Assembly (NCBI GenBank): GCA_019454045.1
Contig: SKCR01025324.1
Location: forward strand, 46,001 to 110,000
Direction of reading: 5' to 3'
DNA length: 64,000 nucleotides
Origin: Zanthoxylum bungeanum
Taxonomy: Eukaryota; Streptophyta; Magnoliopsida; Sapindales; Rutaceae
The notes under the pieces: generated by a model
Seen by the model: only the letters and a program-made list of their open reading frames with translations
What the model was told of the DNA's origin: nothing
Database searches by the model: none
Part shown: positions 1-10,160 of the stretch, piece by piece
How the letters are laid out: every line of letters starts with the position of its first letter
Numbering within the stretch: position 1 is the first letter of the stretch
Translations under genes and position numbers: made by a program

Positions 1-1386
1 TGAACAAAAAGTGATCTTGACTTTGGCCAATAAATCACAACTTGCCCAAGACATGCGATATGAAACAAAGCCTTCATGATTCAAACACATCTGTGATGGA
101 CAAAGGTCTTGACTTTGGCCAACAAACCAATGCCAATCTTGGATCTTGAGAATGAATCATTCAATGGAAGGAAAACGCTTAATATTTGTTGAGGTTTTTC
201 GCGTAATTGGAAACCAATTAATTATCTTTGATTAGGTCTCATCATACACCCATAAGCATGCATTCTAAAAGTATAATAAGGCGCGATAAATACATTAATA
301 ATGATATGCGGATGGATATCTCACAAATTGTTCCTAAAACAAATCACTCCATTTCCACTCCCCGGCTAGGACTATTCTAACTTCTACCCAATTACATAAT
401 ACAATAAAGAAACCTCATTAATATTGAGGGGAATTGGTGAGAATAGAATTACAAAAAATAAGGAGATAATAGGCTGGACACGCAGGTCCAATTTAATAAA
501 TTCTAAATTTATTACAACAATTTCCAAAATTGCCTCACCCTTCTAATATCCATCTGATATACATTATTCATACAACACATTCATGTGTTCACACAAAGCA
601 TGTTATTCAATCAATCTAATCCAATTAATTAATCTTTGAATTAATGATCATCCAATGTTCAAACAACGATTTGATTTGCGCGAGTCCAACTCGTTTAAGA
701 ATAAATACTCAAAGTACGTATTCTTGAATTATATCGAACTACAAATTTAAATCCAATTTATTTGTATTCAATACTAATTCCTATTTTAATTCCAAATTAA
801 ATATTTACACTTACTTATTTGCCTTAAAGACTTGGATTCCAAATCCAATCTTAATGGGTCTCAAAGGCCCAATAACATCCAATGTCATTTTAATTAAAGT
901 CCAATGGGTTTTTAATTAATTCTTAAGGCATAGGCTTTGGCCATAATGGATCAAACCCAAAATGCCAAGGCCCAAATAGGAATCACCCTATTGCCAACAA
1001 ATTAATTTAGGCCCATTAGGCACAATTAAATTCTTTAAAGGCCCAAGTGATATATTTGAACTTTATGAAATTGGTTTTGGGCCCAATTGGATCCAATCCA
1101 AATGTCCAAAACCAAACTTGGTCTAACCAAGCCCATTAAGCCCAAATACACACTTTTAGCCCAATTACAATTAAATGCTAATTATTATAATTTCAATATT
1201 CCAAATATCATAATTATTGTAATAAAAGTGTATTAGCCATGATTAATTAATTAAATTTAATATTTCCAAAACACCAATTAAACTAATTAATCATGCTTTA
1301 ATTAATCAATTTATGTTCAACACAAATTGAAGAAAAACATATCATTTCATGCTTATCATGCTCATTGAATTTAATATAATCTTTAT
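1..1386 (-). mobile_element. Copia element 5' leader fragment (Angela-like), cut by window edge
   Basis: No gene is visible here. The stretch reads in parallel with 27729 to about 29100, the untranslated leader of Copia-A, including the repeated phrase CTTGACTTTGGCCAA near 17 and 109 and the purine/AT-rich run that follows. It is therefore the leader of a related minus-strand copia element whose gag and pol would lie to the left of the window. The similarity fades near 1370, and at 1387 the sequence switches abruptly to a truncated Gypsy-A LTR. The expected LTR and PBS of this copia copy are missing, so the junction is a rearrangement rather than a clean insertion edge. Confidence 0.7.
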
Positions 1387-1496
1387 CGAAATTGATGAAC
1401 AATTCAGTATATTTTGAGTAATTACTATAGTCATTTTCAAAATATAAAATAAAATTAATAAAAATAAAAATAAAAATTGTCAAACTTCCACCAAAC

Positions 1497-1590
1497 ATGC
1501 TTGCATGTTTGGTGCCTTGTTTGATGCCATGTTTGGTGCCATGTTTGGTGCCATGTTTGATGTCATGTTTGGTGCCATGTTTGGTGGAGC
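1497..1590 (+). repeat. 12-bp minisatellite ATGTTTGGTGCC in LTR
   Basis: About seven imperfect copies of ATGTTTGGTGCC (variants CTTGTTTGATGCC and ATGTTTGATGTC). The matching LTR at 7078-7146 has about two units fewer. The array is open in one frame as a Cys-Leu-Val-Pro repeat, which is an artefact of the 12-bp unit rather than a gene. Confidence 0.85.
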
Positions 1591-1900
1591 AATTGGAGAA
1601 GCAATTGGTGGAAGCCTTTAGATTTTCCTATAAATACCAAGCCATTTCATTTGTAATTCTCATGCTTTCCTTAGGTTTTTGTAAGGAATTTAAGGATTGC
1701 ATCTTGTTTGTTATTTTTCAGTAATTTAAATTATGTATTTTTATTTTCCGTAATAGTAGTAGTTTCTTTTCTTATTCATTTCTTTTCTTTTATGTTTTGT
1801 AGTTAGATTTCCGTGGGGGAAGGGTGAAGCTTTTATTATTTTAATTTAGATTAATCTCCCTTAAATATAATATGGAAATTATAATTCAAATTAAAAGGAT

Positions 1901-2085
1901 TACCGCCTTAATGGCTGATTTTATTTATTTGACATAAAGTAACACCGTCTATATGGCCGGTCTTTAGGTGACAGATAATTACCGCCTATATGGCTGGTTT
2001 ATGGACAAATAATAATACAGTCTTTATGGCTGGTCGGACTTAATTAAAATCTGACTTAATGAGGATACCGCCTATATGGCTGGTT
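1901..2085 (+). repeat. Spaced LTR motif ACCGCCTATATGGCTGGT, five copies
   Basis: Imperfect copies start near 1902, 1944, 1981, 2017 and 2067, about 36 to 50 bp apart. Equivalent copies occur in the right LTR from 7458 and, reverse-complemented, in the Gypsy-B LTRs near 10365-10515 and 20630-20780. Function unknown. Confidence 0.75.
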
Positions 2086-2909
2086 GGTAATATCACTGAT
2101 AAATTCTATATTATAGTAAGGGAGATTTCTAAATTAGAAATAGTAAAAGTAGATCCCCAACCCCAGCATTTTATTTTTATTTTAGGGAAGTGATGAAACA
2201 CAATATCCACACTTAATAATTGATTTTATTTTTATGGGTAATTCTTTAGTTTGTTTATTGAATCTTAAGCTTAATGCTTCTTGTTAAGTGGCCATTAATA
2301 AGATTGATTTGGTAAACTTAAAATGAACTAGACATAGGGATTTTAGGTTAGAGACCATAGACTCAATAGCTCACGATCTTCCTTGAGGATAGATAACCCT
2401 TTAATAGATTTCCTTACAGGATAGGAATATACCTGTCGGGCGGGGGTAGCCATAATTGAAACTTGATCTTAATGAATCCAGATAATTTGGTTGACATAGA
2501 CATATGGTTCAATTGGGTTATACTGGGTATTTGCATCTGACCATCGGAAGAGGCTTTTGCATATCATTTTGTTCCAGGTTAGCAAACTAATTTATTACAC
2601 ATATTCAAGAGAATCAATTCATCTTTTTAATAATATTGTGTGGAGTCACAACCCTAGATCTTTGAGTCTTTTCTTTTATTTTCCTTAGTATTTTCTTTTG
2701 AGTCTGTTTTATTTTATTTAGTAAATCCACATTCAACCAACCAAAAGCAATCAATTCCCTTCTCCTTATAATTAGATACTTGTAAATAAATAGTATCAAT
2801 AATTAATAACAACAGTAGGAATTAAGTCCTCGTGGGATCGATATTTTTATACTACTTGAACGATACGTGCGCTTGCGTTATACGCGTGTGAATGCACCGG
2901 TCATGTTTT

Positions 2910-2927
2910 TTGCGCCGTTGCCGGGGA
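2910..2927 (+). promoter_or_regulatory. Primer-binding site, tRNA-Asp
   Basis: Seventeen of 18 bases match TGGCGCCGTTGCCGGGGA, the complement of the 3' end of plant tRNA-Asp. It lies six bases after the LTR end. This primer is characteristic of Athila/Calypso-type elements. Confidence 0.92.
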
Positions 2928-3039
2928 TTTATTTTTCTTCAGTTATTAATTTTGAAGCTATCTAATTTACTTGTATATAATTTTCTTTAGTTTTATCTGT
3001 AATTTTTATTTTTCTCTTTTTTTTTTAGGTTGTTGAAAA

Positions 3040-4292
3040 ATGGAACAGTATTGGGAGATTGAAAGATTTCAAGCTTTTCTATAAGAAGATACACCCCACA
3101 TCTGGGAGCAACAGTCCTGTTTTCTGAGGCCTCTTGTCCAGCCCAACAATTATCACTGGATGCCAGAATCAAGTAATACTACATTTGCTCAACATAATGA
3201 ATTTGGGAGATGTGTATTTTGTGATGGTAACCACCCGAGCGATCAATGTCTATATCTTTCATAGTGGCAGAATTATTGGAATCATTCCAGGTACGAAGAA
3301 CCACCACATTTTCCATCTTATCCACCATCCACCTTTGATCTTCATCAAGAACCAAAACCATTAGAGGAAGATCAGATACACTGCACATGCTCAAAGATTG
3401 GTTCGAAGAACGAGAAGCTCAAATTGATGCACACAATTTCAAAGTCAAGCAGAATCCATTCAGAGAATGACATATCAGATCAGACATTTAAAAAAAATAT
3501 CAAAGCTACATACCTCAAAGACCATTTTCAGATGATACTAATGAAGCCTTCGAATACCGAGCATATCATGATGACATTTTAGCAGAAGAAGAGGTTAAGC
3601 AGAATCATGAATCTAAGGTATCTGTTCAGGAGCCCAAAGCATCAAAGTCTCGATTTGATTTTTATTATTCAGATTCTGACTCTGACGAAGAAGCTGAGTT
3701 GTTTATACCAACTGCATCAATAATTGAGGATGAAATTCTGTATCCTCAAAATGGAGATCTTGGAGCTTCCATTGCATAAATATTTGAAGAAGATCTACCT
3801 GAGCCAGTCACATCAACTTCAGAGGATGAATACCTAAAATCAGACACATCTTTACATCCCCAGGTTGATACTTATGAATCATACATTTCACAGATGACAG
3901 ATGAAGAACTGAATGCGGAAATTCTAAAACACATCTATGAAGAAAAGGTAGAGCAAGAAGCAGAGCAAATGGAAGAGCAAATGTCCGACCTTATTGAAGA
4001 TCCAGTGCATTCATAGGAAACATCGTTGTATCGGGGAGTACAATTTAGAGACATCACCCAGAAGCTTGACAGAATGGAACTCCCATTCCAAGTCAAGCAC
4101 CATACGAGACCTCCTGATTTTCTTTCTTTCTTTTCAGGAATCACTGGTGCGATAAAGAATAAAAAGATGGCCCAAGCACTGAATGAGACAAAACTCTTTT
4201 TGCCACCTTACCGTTGGAAGAGACCCTTCAAAAGCAACGCACATGGAAATGTCTTTAATCGGACATCCAAAACAATACTAAAACCTCTTTGA
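3040..4292 (+). pseudogene. Gypsy-A gag/linker remnant with zinc knuckle
   Basis: A decayed reading frame begins at an ATG at 3040 and is broken by stops near 3082 and 3262, a frameshift near 3380 and later stops. At 3211-3249 it encodes a zinc knuckle (CVFCDGNHPSDQC, C-x2-C-x3-H-x4-C), the spacing seen in Athila-type Gag proteins. Near 3892 it encodes MTDEELNAEIL, which resembles MTDSELDAEIL in the acidic linker between protease and reverse transcriptase of Gypsy-B (about 17380). The frame therefore looks like a Gag fragment joined to linker sequence with the polymerase domains deleted. The last open part, 4026-4292, is basic. No enzyme domain is visible. It was probably a structural or packaging remnant and is not functional now. 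Confidence 0.65.
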
Positions 4293-4343
4293 CAGATAGA
4301 TTTCAGTCACGTCTGGCTGAAGACGAAAAATTTAGCGCTATCA

Positions 4344-4356
4344 GGGAGGCAACCCA
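4344..4356 (+). other. Conserved post-pol motif GGGAGGCAACCCA
   Basis: This motif lies just after the end of the pol-derived region and is followed by TGCAAT. The same motif occurs in Gypsy-B at 14284-14296 (minus). It is a familiar landmark of Athila/Tat-type elements at the pol/3' region boundary. Its role is not known to me. Confidence 0.65.
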
Positions 4357-4720
4357 TGCAATTTGTTGTAATTTCTGTTTTCATATTTTGTGTATACATG
4401 TTATAGAGTTTTTAATTTTGTGTGTTATTTTTGTAGGGAAAAGCACAAACTGAGCATTTTAAGACAGAAGAAATGGTGTTTGGCAATCACAAAGATGAGA
4501 GCTAATTCATGAGTGGTGGCTGAGTAAGGAATAGATTCTTGAGACGCTTCCTTATTAATTTATACTAAGCGAGTGGCGTATTGTGTACACAATTCTGTTG
4601 CCTTAATAATTGCTTTGATTTACTTTTCTTTTGTTATTTTCTTTTATTTTCGCCGACAAGATATAAATTTTTTGACTCTTCACAATTTATTTTAACGTTC
4701 ATCTAATAATTGTCATTTGT

Positions 4721-4723
4721 CAG
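4721..4723 (+). promoter_or_regulatory. Putative 3' splice acceptor upstream of LOG-like ORF
   Basis: A CTAAT branch-like sequence and a T-rich tract precede TTTGTCAG followed by GTACTAGTGC. The same arrangement is kept in Gypsy-B at 13521-13523 (minus). Athila-type elements are thought to express their third gene from spliced RNA, so this is a plausible acceptor for a subgenomic LOG transcript. Confidence 0.4.
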
Positions 4724-4760
4724 GTACTAGTGCTACTATTACTCACCCATTTTCAGGTTA

Positions 4761-4768
4761 TATAAATT
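4761..4768 (+). promoter_or_regulatory. TATA-like box TATAAATT upstream of LOG-like ORF
   Basis: It sits 66 bp before the LOG-like ATG. The same box is present in Gypsy-B at 13474-13481 (minus), 41 bp before its ATG. Conservation in both copies is suggestive, but one AT-rich octamer is weak evidence for a promoter. Confidence 0.3.
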
Positions 4769-4826
4769 CACCTTTACATTTCTCTCTTCGACACATCCAG
4801 ATATACATCCAAATAAGAGAGAGAAA

Positions 4827-5291
4827 ATGGAAGCAACTTCACAGCAGCGATTCAAGCGAATTTGTGTTTTCTGTGGATCCAACTCTGGTAATAAACCAGA
4901 ATTCATTGAGGCTGCAAAGGAATTGGGGAGAGTCATAGCAGAATGAAATATGCACCTAGTATACGGCGGTGGCAATCTTGGATTGATGGGAAGCATTTCA
5001 AAAGTAGTTCAGGAAGGTGGCGGACATGTTTTGGGAATCATCCCAAAACCTTTGGCGGACGAACAATTAATTGGACCAACGAATGGAGATGAACGCATCG
5101 TATCACCTAAGAGACAAGAGTTTGTCATCAAATCAGTACAAGATATTTTCCTGACTGTAACAAAGGCCGAAGAATCAATTGACCAAATCCTAGCCTTTGA
5201 ACCAAAAATCGACCCCATTCTTTCCAAGTTGAACTGGTCAGATAGCGATCGTGATAAGAAGCGTAAATTGGAGATAGATCTTAATCGGTAA
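4827..5291 (+). pseudogene. LOG-like cytokinin phosphoribohydrolase carried by Gypsy-A (internally deleted)
   Basis: LOG enzymes release active cytokinin bases from cytokinin riboside 5'-monophosphates. This frame starts at ATG 4827 in AGAAAATGG context. It encodes the Rossmann-fold signatures of the family: ICVFCGSNSGNKP (residues 12-24) and [10 protein letters not shown] (46-55), followed by a [11 protein letters not shown] segment. Codon 40 is TGA (4944-4946), probably a former CGA. After the segment IVSPKR the frame jumps in frame over about 63 residues relative to Gypsy-B, which removes the catalytic PGGxGTxxE region. It then continues into a C-terminal tail sharing IDPI-SK-N and DRxK with Gypsy-B. 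There are no introns. It cannot be an active enzyme. It lies between the gag remnant and the 3' untranslated region, sense to the element. Confidence 0.85.
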
Positions 5292-5375
5292 TTTTTCGTA
5301 GATTTTCAGCTAACCAGGTACAGAGTTCTAAAATCTTCTTCTACTGTTTAAGACATTGGGGACAATGTATCATTT

Positions 5376-5392
5376 AGGTTTGGGGGAGGAGA
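5376..5392 (+). other. Internal polypurine tract-like sequence
   Basis: AGGTTTGGGGGAGGAGA closely resembles the true polypurine tract beside the 3' LTR but lies about 1.2 kb upstream. The counterpart in Gypsy-B is at 12681-12696 (minus). Confidence 0.55.
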
Positions 5393-5849
5393 ATAGTTAT
5401 TTTGTATCTTGTTTTTCTTATTTTTTTTTAGTCAAAATTTTTCGAAAAATACAAAAAAATTGAAAATTTTTCAAAAATTACAAAAATATTTTTCGTTTTT
5501 GTGTTTTTTTTTTTACCAAAAAGGTGAAATTGGTGTGAGAGATAGCTGTGTAAGGAGTTCCCACTCCTGATACGTATTTCAACCCATTTTCGAAATAAGT
5601 TAATTTTTGTTTATTTCCTTTTAAATTATTTAATTGTGAATTCTCCATAAAACTGACTAAAATGATCTTCATATGCTCAGTTGGCAGGTATTATCAATAT
5701 ACATAGTTACATACGGACATGAGCTGTAATTGAAAAGTTTTTATATTCAGTGCTCTATTTTAATTGGAGGAAGCATCTATAAATGACAATGGAGTAAAAA
5801 AAAGAAAAAAAAAAGAAAAAAAAAGTGTGAAAAAAAAAAACGTCTGAGA

Positions 5850-6070
5850 TCCGAGTTATTAAGTCTGTAAGGGTGTTTTAACACCTAGTGCCCTAAAACC
5901 AACTGGTTTGTGAGTTATTGGCCCAAAGCTCGCTATATGGATCGAAGATGTTGCAAAATATATATATATATATATATATAATATATATGAGTCTGAGTAA
6001 TTAAGTCCATAAGGGTGTCTTAACACCTGGTGCCCTAAGCTCGCTACATAGACGGAAGATATTGTATATA
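5850..6070 (+). repeat. Duplicated hairpin-bearing block in 3' UTR
   Basis: Two diverged copies of a segment reading GAGTTATTAAGTCTGTAAGG through GCTCGCTATATGGA, each with a hairpin (GGTGTTTTAACACC at 5872 and GGTGTCTTAACACC at 6014). The same duplication exists in Gypsy-B at about 12040-12260, so it predates the split of the two elements. Confidence 0.7.
5957..5990. repeat. AT dinucleotide microsatellite
   Basis: About 30 bp of nearly uninterrupted TA repeats, lying between the two duplicated 3' UTR blocks. Confidence 0.9.
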
Positions 6071-6596
6071 AATAAAAAAAATCAGATAATCAGAAAAATT
6101 ATTCCATTACAAAAAGGTGTGAAATCTGATAGAACTTTAGGACAAAAATAATACTCTCTTATAAACTGCACTTGTGACTGTTTTGGGCAAAAATGAGTTG
6201 ATTAATATTTTTTTGGTTGTGTATATGGAGAATGGTAAATATAATCGGAGAATTTACTTATTCGTAGTTTAAAAAGAAAGAAAACAACTACTAACTTGGA
6301 GTAGAAGTTTCACTTGATTAGTCACTAGCTTCTTTATTCTTTTTTTTCCTTGTCTTTTTGCTTTTGTATGCATTAGTTTCACTACATTTTTACTTTTGTA
6401 AAATGTTTGTGGGTATCATTGCTGTAAACCCTCACGAGACTACAACTCATCCACTAGGGACACATAGGGGTTTAAAGGCTTGTTGCATATGCTAAATGCA
6501 ACCGTGATCCCTACGAAAGTGGCTTAGCTTAAATTTATTTTAAAGATGTTTATGTTATTTTATTTTGTTGTTTTGCTCGAGGAATAGCAAAATGTT

Positions 6597-6609
6597 AGGT
6601 TTTGGGGTG
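6597..6609 (+). other. Polypurine tract of Gypsy-A
   Basis: AGGTTTTGGGGTG lies directly before the 3' LTR start TGATGAG and would prime plus-strand DNA synthesis. Confidence 0.82.
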
Positions 6610-8461
6610 TGATGAGTGGTAATTATATCACTATTTCTCACTCATTTGACCTAATATTTTGTATAGTTTCTTTAGTTTTATGAATGTTCTGATGTGTTTT
6701 TGTTTATTTTGCAGATAAAAATAATATTGAGACTTAATGGAATGAACTCGGGGCTAAAACGATAAAATTCGGAGAAAAAAATGTCAAAAACGAAAATTTA
6801 CTGTACGCGTCACGAAGTGTAGTCCTAATTTCTAGTTTTGCGCAAGTTTCGTATTTTGGCCATAACTTTTTCATCTGATATCCGATTGAGTTGATTCAAG
6901 TTCCAAATTAAGGAAGACATAAAGATCTAAAACTTTCAAGATTTAAAGATTTTTCGAATTCTGAAGTTTGGAAGGCCGAAATTGATGAACAATTTAGTAT
7001 ATTTTGAGTAATTACTATAGTCATTTTCAAAATATAAAATAAAATTAAAAATAAAAATTGTCAAACTTCCACCAAACATGCTTGCATGTTTGGTGCCTTG
7101 TTTGATGCCATGTTTGGTGCCATGTTTGATGCCATTTTTGGTGGAGCAATTGGTGGAGCAATTGGTGGAAGCCTTTAGATTTTCCTATAAATACCAAGCC
7201 ATTTCATTTGTAATTCTCATGCTTTCCTTAGGTTTTTATAAGGAATTTAAGGATTGCATCTTGTTTGTTTATTTTCAGTAATTTAAATTATGTATTTTTA
7301 TTTTCCGTAATAGTAGTAGTTTCTTTTCTTCTTCCTTTCTTTTCTTTTATGTTTGTAGTTAGATTTCCGTTGGGGGAATGGTGAAGCTTTTATTATTTTA
7401 ATTTAGATTAATCTCCCTTAAATATAATATGGAAATTATAATTCAAATTAAAAGGATTACCGCCTTAATGGCTGGTTTTATTTATTTGACATAAAGTAAC
7501 ACCGCCTATATGGCCGGTCTTTAGGTGACAGATAATTACCGCCTATATGGCTGGTTTATGGACAAATAATAATACCGCCTTTATGGCTGGTCGGACTTAA
7601 TTAAAATCTGACTTAATGAGGATACCTTATATATGGGTAGTTGGTAATATCACTGATAAATTCTATATTATAGTAAGGGAGATTTCTAAATTAGAAATAG
7701 TAAAAGTAGATCCCCAACCCCAGTATTTTATTTTTTTTCTAGGGAAGTGATGAAACACAATATCCACACTTAATAATTGATTTTCTTTTTATGGGCAATT
7801 CTTTAGTTTGTTTATTGAGTCTTAAGTTTAATGCTTCTTGTTAATTGGCCATTAATAAGATTGATTTGGTAAACTTAAAATGAACTAGACATAGGGATTT
7901 TAGGTTAGAGACCATAGACTCAATAGCCCACGATCTTCCTTGAGGATAGATAACCCTTTAATAGATTTCCTTAGAGGATAGGAATATACCTGTCGGGCGG
8001 GGGTAGCCATAATTGGAACTTGATCTTAATGAATCCAGGTAATTTGGTTGACATAGACATATGGTTCAATTGGGTTATACTGGGTATTTGCATCTGACCA
8101 TCGGAAGAGGCTTTTGCATATCATTGTGTTCCAGGTTAGCAAACTAATTTATTACACATATTCAAGAGAATCAATTCATCTTTTTAATAATATTATGTGG
8201 AGTCACAACCCTAGATCTATAAGTCTTTTCTTTTATTTTCCTTAGTATTTTCTTTTGAGTCTGGTTTTATTTTATTTAGTAAATCCATATTCAACCAACC
8301 AAAAGCAGTCAATTCCTTTCTCCCTATAATTAGATAGCTATAATTAAATAGTATCAATAATTAATAACAACAGTAGGAATTAAGTCCTCGTAGGATCGAT
8401 ATTTTTATACTACTTGAACGGTACGTGCGCTTGCGTTATACGCGTGTGAATGCACCGGTCA
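6610..8461 (+). repeat. Gypsy-A 3' LTR (complete, 1852 bp)
   Basis: It starts TGATGAGTGG and ends GCACCGGTCA. It is the only complete uninterrupted LTR of the family in the window. It contains the shorter ATGTTTGGTGCC array (7078-7146) and the spaced ACCGCC motif series from 7458. The last 120 bp, with CTTGCGTTATACGCGTGTG, match the Gypsy-B LTR end at 19721 and a fragment at 31908-31976. Confidence 0.9.
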
Positions 8462-8463
8462 AG

Positions 8464-10160
8464 TGTCACGCCCATATTAGGGTTCCTTGAAGTGTTTTTG
8501 CTTGTGTTGTGTGTTGGAAGAGATATGCTTGAATTTTGGTAAAAAGGTTTTGAACCTTTTCACCCAAAACCAAGTGGTTCGACTTTTGGTTTTACCTAAA
8601 CCAAAACCAAGTGGTTGGAAAGTATGTGGTTTTGGCATAAATGCCAACTACTCTCCCAACCACCACTTCACACATGTGAAGTGGGCCCCACCCCTTTTGA
8701 ATTCAAAATTCAAAAAGGTCTCTACGAATATTTGCCGTGGCTCGGATCCGTTTAATCCGACTAAATGAATTTTCATCGCTAAATAATTAAATCTAATTTA
8801 ATTAAATAATGATGCCTCGCAAATATATTACGAACACCGTTTATGAATTAATTCTAAATTAATCCGTTCGCTCGTATTAAAGTCCGACTTTAATTTCGTA
8901 TTGAAATCTAATTCCAATTAATATATCCGATATATTAATTTTAGTCCATATAAATAAATTAAATAGAAAAATCCAATTAACTATTAAATTTATTTTATCG
9001 ATTAATTCCAAATTAATCGCGTTCTCTCTATTCCGAACCCATTTAATCCCAGATTGAATAATGCCTCAAGTAATCCCGGATTAATTTTCTCTCTCTCTTA
9101 ATTAATCCCAGATTAATTCTAATCGAGTCAACTATCATCGGTGAATCTTTGGGAAGCGACCCAAGAGACCCCTGGATATGTTGGCAGTAAATCTGGTTAT
9201 CGGACTATCCGATTAAGTGCATACCTCGTACCACGTGCTTACCGATTTACAAGACATGGTTGACTTCTAGAAAAACATCATGCCTACCCAATTCTCGAGA
9301 AATATTCTTTAAGGAATATATAATCTTTGTCATGCGTAGTATACGTATTATTGCGTATAGTGATCCAGTATCGGATGTCACATGCAAGGCCTGAGGCTGG
9401 AATAGTGTCTGCCCCGTATGAAACATATATCGAATCACAAGCAATTAGTCTCTTTAATCAGATAATCATGACCTTGTCATATTATCCCGATGGTTGCAAA
9501 ACATTAGAGTATCAGTTCTGTATCCCTACGTGATCATCATCTCCATATGACTGAAGTGATACTTCCATCTTGACATCACACCCAATACACTACGATTCTC
9601 AATAAACCCAGAAGAGGCGTACACAGAACCTGTTAAAGTCTCGGATGACCAAAACTAAAGCGTATTGATTGTCGCAAGTATTAGCGATGCAAGTCTCAGG
9701 TTAAGACCAAATACACATACCCTGAATTGGATTCTCATAGACACATAGTCAACTATCAATGGGATTCCGAGGGGTCTATCCATAGTGAAGCTGTTCCCGT
9801 ACCATTGGTAAATACAACCTCCTATAACACTTACATAAGTATCTAATACTTAAATATATGAGAACTATGTCGTTATGCTACCACAACGCGCACAAGTGCA
9901 ATACTAGTCTATTCCGCATTATCGATGTCCAGTCTCTATAATACTACGACTAGAGATATTTAATGATTAAACCTTATTGGATTGATACTGTCTCATATCT
10001 TATAATCCAGAACTAATCATAAAGACTTTTATCATTTATATAGTCAAGTAATCTAATTACAAAATGATAAAATAGCAATTTCCTTTGTCACAGAGTTAAT
10101 TTGTACAACAACACCATGTTCTGTATAAATAATGATGTTATGGGTCATAATTATCCAACA
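8464..10160 (-). repeat. Lone copia LTR at the Gypsy-A/Gypsy-B junction
   Basis: It runs from TGTCACGCCC to ATCCAACA and is related to the Copia-A LTRs, sharing for example the block beginning near 9133 that also occurs near 22223 and 30299. The left flank is the end of Gypsy-A plus two bases and the right flank is the interior of the Gypsy-B LTR. The flanking pentamers (TCAAG and CTTAA) do not match, so this is not a simple solo LTR and more likely formed by recombination between LTRs of two copia insertions. No gene. Confidence 0.75.

Larger units (their letters stand above)
1387..2903 (+). repeat. Gypsy-A 5' LTR (5'-truncated)
   Basis: It matches 6977-8461 almost base for base by eye. It starts inside the LTR at CGAAATTGATGAAC and ends at GCACCGGTCA just before the primer site. 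It contains a 12-bp tandem array (1497-1590), five spaced ACCGCCTATATGGCTGGT-like motifs (1901-2085) and TATA-like sequence CCTATAAATACC near 1628. Confidence 0.88.
5292..6596 (+). other. Gypsy-A 3' untranslated region
   Basis: No coding sequence. It contains a CATTGGGGACAATG hairpin (5354-5367), an internal polypurine tract (5376-5392), a duplicated block with hairpins at 5872-5885 and 6014-6027, an AT microsatellite (5957-5990) and a block ending CTCGAGGAATAGCAAAATGTTAGG. Most of these landmarks recur in Gypsy-B at 11497-12780 (minus). Confidence 0.75.
1387..8461 (+). mobile_element. Gypsy-A: non-autonomous Athila-like LTR retrotransposon carrying a LOG-like gene
   Basis: The paired LTRs are 1387-2903 (left, lacking its first 367 bp) and 6610-8461 (right, complete, TGATGAG to GGTCA). 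A tRNA-Asp primer site follows the left LTR and a polypurine tract precedes the right LTR. The interior is only about 3.7 kb, against about 8.2 kb in the related Gypsy-B. It holds a decayed gag/linker remnant and a LOG-like reading frame but no recognisable reverse transcriptase, RNase H or integrase. It must have moved using proteins made elsewhere. The missing LTR start implies truncation after insertion, and no target duplication can be assigned. Confidence 0.88.

Noticed and set aside
1497..1724. Open frame encoding a Cys-Leu-Val-Pro repeat
   Set aside because: It is produced by the 12-bp LTR minisatellite, whose unit is a multiple of three and free of stops. The matching LTR has a similar shorter frame, with no other sign of coding.
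5957..5990. AT repeat as a replication origin or promoter
   Set aside because: A simple dinucleotide repeat within a 3' UTR; the counterpart in Gypsy-B is much shorter and nothing else supports a role.
8487..8768. Open frame at the start of the lone copia LTR
   Set aside because: It is entirely within LTR sequence, is not conserved in the other LTRs of the family and has no recognisable domain.
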